Notes under the pieces: model-generated
What the model was told of the DNA's origin: nothing
The model's database searches: none
Seen by the model: only the letters and a program-made list of their open reading frames with translations
Origin: Duganella sp. BJB480
GTDB lineage: Bacteria; Pseudomonadota; Gammaproteobacteria; Burkholderiales; Burkholderiaceae_D
Direction of reading: 5' to 3'
Length of the DNA: 64,000 nucleotides
NCBI GenBank assembly: GCA_003416985.1
Contig: QVIN01000008.1
Coordinates: forward strand, 62,001 to 126,000
Program-made: the position numbers and the translations under genes
In this document: positions 63,270 through 64,000 of the stretch, piece after piece
Numbering within the stretch: position 1 is the first letter of the stretch
Layout: each line of letters opens with the position of its first letter

Positions 63270-64000
63270 CTACGAGAACTTGGTGAAATCCGGCTTGCGC
63301 TTCTCGAAGAAGGCGGTGAACGCTTCCTTGGCCTCCGGAGCGGCCAGCATGGCGCCGAAGAATTTGTTTTCGGCGGCAATGGCTTCCGTCACCGGGCCTT
63401 TGCGCGCGGCCTTCATCAGCTGCTTGGTGGCGCGGATCGAGCTGGCCGGCAAGGCGACCAGCTTGGCGGCCTGGCCTTCGGCAAAAGCGCGCAGCTCGGC
63501 GGCCGGCACGATCTTCGATACCAGGCCCATCTCCAGCGCTTCCTGCGCCAGGAAGGCTTCGCCCAGCATCAGCTTCTCGGCGGCGCGCGGGTAGCCGGCG
63601 ATCTGCGTCAGCAGGATGCTCGATGCGAACTCAGGGCACAGGCCCAGCTGCACGAACGGCATCGAGAACTTGGCGTTGTCGGCAGCGTAGACCAGGTCGC
63701 AATGCATCAACAGCGTGGTGCCGATGCCGACCGCCGCACCAGCCACCGCAGCCACCACCGGCTTGGTCGAACCGCTCAGCGCCATCATGAACTTGTACAC
63801 CGAACGCTCTTCGATGCCCGAGCCGTCGGCCGGACGCGAGGTCTTCATGAAGTCTTCCAGGTCGTTACCGGCGGTGAAGATCTCCGGCTTGCCGACGATC
63901 AGGATGGCGCGCACGGCGGCGTCCTGCTCCGCGTCGTTGATGGCGTCGGCCATGCTCTGGTACATCGCCGAGGTGATGGCGTTCTTGCGTTCCGGGCGGT
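63270..64000 (-). CDS. Enoyl-CoA hydratase/isomerase family protein, N-terminus cut by window end
   Basis: About 243 residues are visible and the frame stays open to the right edge, so the true start lies outside (the edge reads RPERKNAITSAMYQSMADAI, the usual early crotonase segment). Crotonase-fold marks: AGNDLEDF, KPVVAAVAGAAVGIGTTLLM (oxyanion-hole region), HCDLVYAADNAKFSMPFVQLGL and ALEMGLVSKIVP. It hydrates or isomerises enoyl-CoA in fatty-acid breakdown; the exact substrate cannot be told. The Glu expected in the active site is present as PEFASS. High GC, as in the chromosome core. Confidence 0.92.
   Translation of the reverse strand, partial: RPERKNAITSAMYQSMADAINDAEQDAAVRAILIVGKPEIFTAGNDLEDFMKTSRPADGSGIEERSVYKFMMALSGSTKPVVAAVAGAAVGIGTTLLMHCDLVYAADNAKFSMPFVQLGLCPEFASSILLTQIAGYPRAAEKLMLGEAFLAQEALEMGLVSKIVPAAELRAFAEGQAAKLVALPASSIRATKQLMKAARKGPVTEAIAAENKFFGAMLAAPEAKEAFTAFFEKRKPDFTKFS

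Overview
The window is GC-rich chromosomal DNA from a betaproteobacterium, most likely Oxalobacteraceae (Massilia / Duganella / Janthinobacterium group). This inference rests on four PEP-CTERM surface proteins, a PhaM-type PHA-granule regulator, PhoX phosphatase, dense c-di-GMP and two-component signalling genes, and strong third-position GC. No rRNA, tRNA, complete insertion sequence, CRISPR array or phage gene is visible. Both ends cut genes: phoX at the left and an enoyl-CoA hydratase at the right.

Layout. 1-2.1 kb: 3' part of phoX with a terminator, then a decayed YhcG/DUF1016 nuclease gene. 2.3-9.4 kb: a REC-HD-GYP c-di-GMP phosphodiesterase candidate; a TonB-dependent receptor followed by an exported SAM-hydrolase (DUF62) enzyme; a GAF-GAF histidine kinase. 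9.4-13.2 kb: three PEP-CTERM proteins and small unknowns. 13.2-17 kb: a CHASE-PAS-GAF-GGDEF gene interrupted by one in-frame stop, directly downstream of queC. 17-23.7 kb: tamA-tamB, overlapping by one base, and a 37-residue small ORF. 23.8-29.3 kb: S9 peptidase, membrane protein, lipoprotein hydrolase, a DUF2975/HTH pair, and a conserved unknown.

29.3-34.3 kb holds a tight three-gene SMC / winged-helix / kleisin-like operon resembling MksBEF or the JetABC core of Wadjet, without the JetD/MksG nuclease. 34.3-40 kb: tandem DUF3108 proteins, phaM, and an overlapping histidine kinase / REC-TPR pair. 40-45.7 kb: mnmC (with a degenerate methyltransferase half) overlapping tag, an OsmC protein, and a TPR-GAF-GGDEF cyclase. 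45.9-48.4 kb: a small exported peptide, a YxFxxD-repeat protein, an ECF sigma/anti-sigma pair and an HxlR regulator. 48.7-52.7 kb: REC-AraC regulator, chemoreceptor, pnuC and a solute-binding protein. 52.7-55.5 kb: a FecR/DUF6600 protein with a 12-residue repeat tail and a PEP-CTERM protein. 55.6-59.2 kb: a GH127 arabinofuranosidase and a CE2-like esterase, probably a hemicellulose side-chain module.

59.25-63.25 kb is visibly lower in GC, sparse in genes and looks acquired. It carries a 199-residue unknown and an 836-residue protein with a ComEC-type metallo-beta-lactamase signature (HxDxDH, GD, HHGS). The best candidates for undescribed biology are this stand-alone MBL island, the nuclease-less SMC operon, and the exported SAM hydrolase linked to a TonB receptor.
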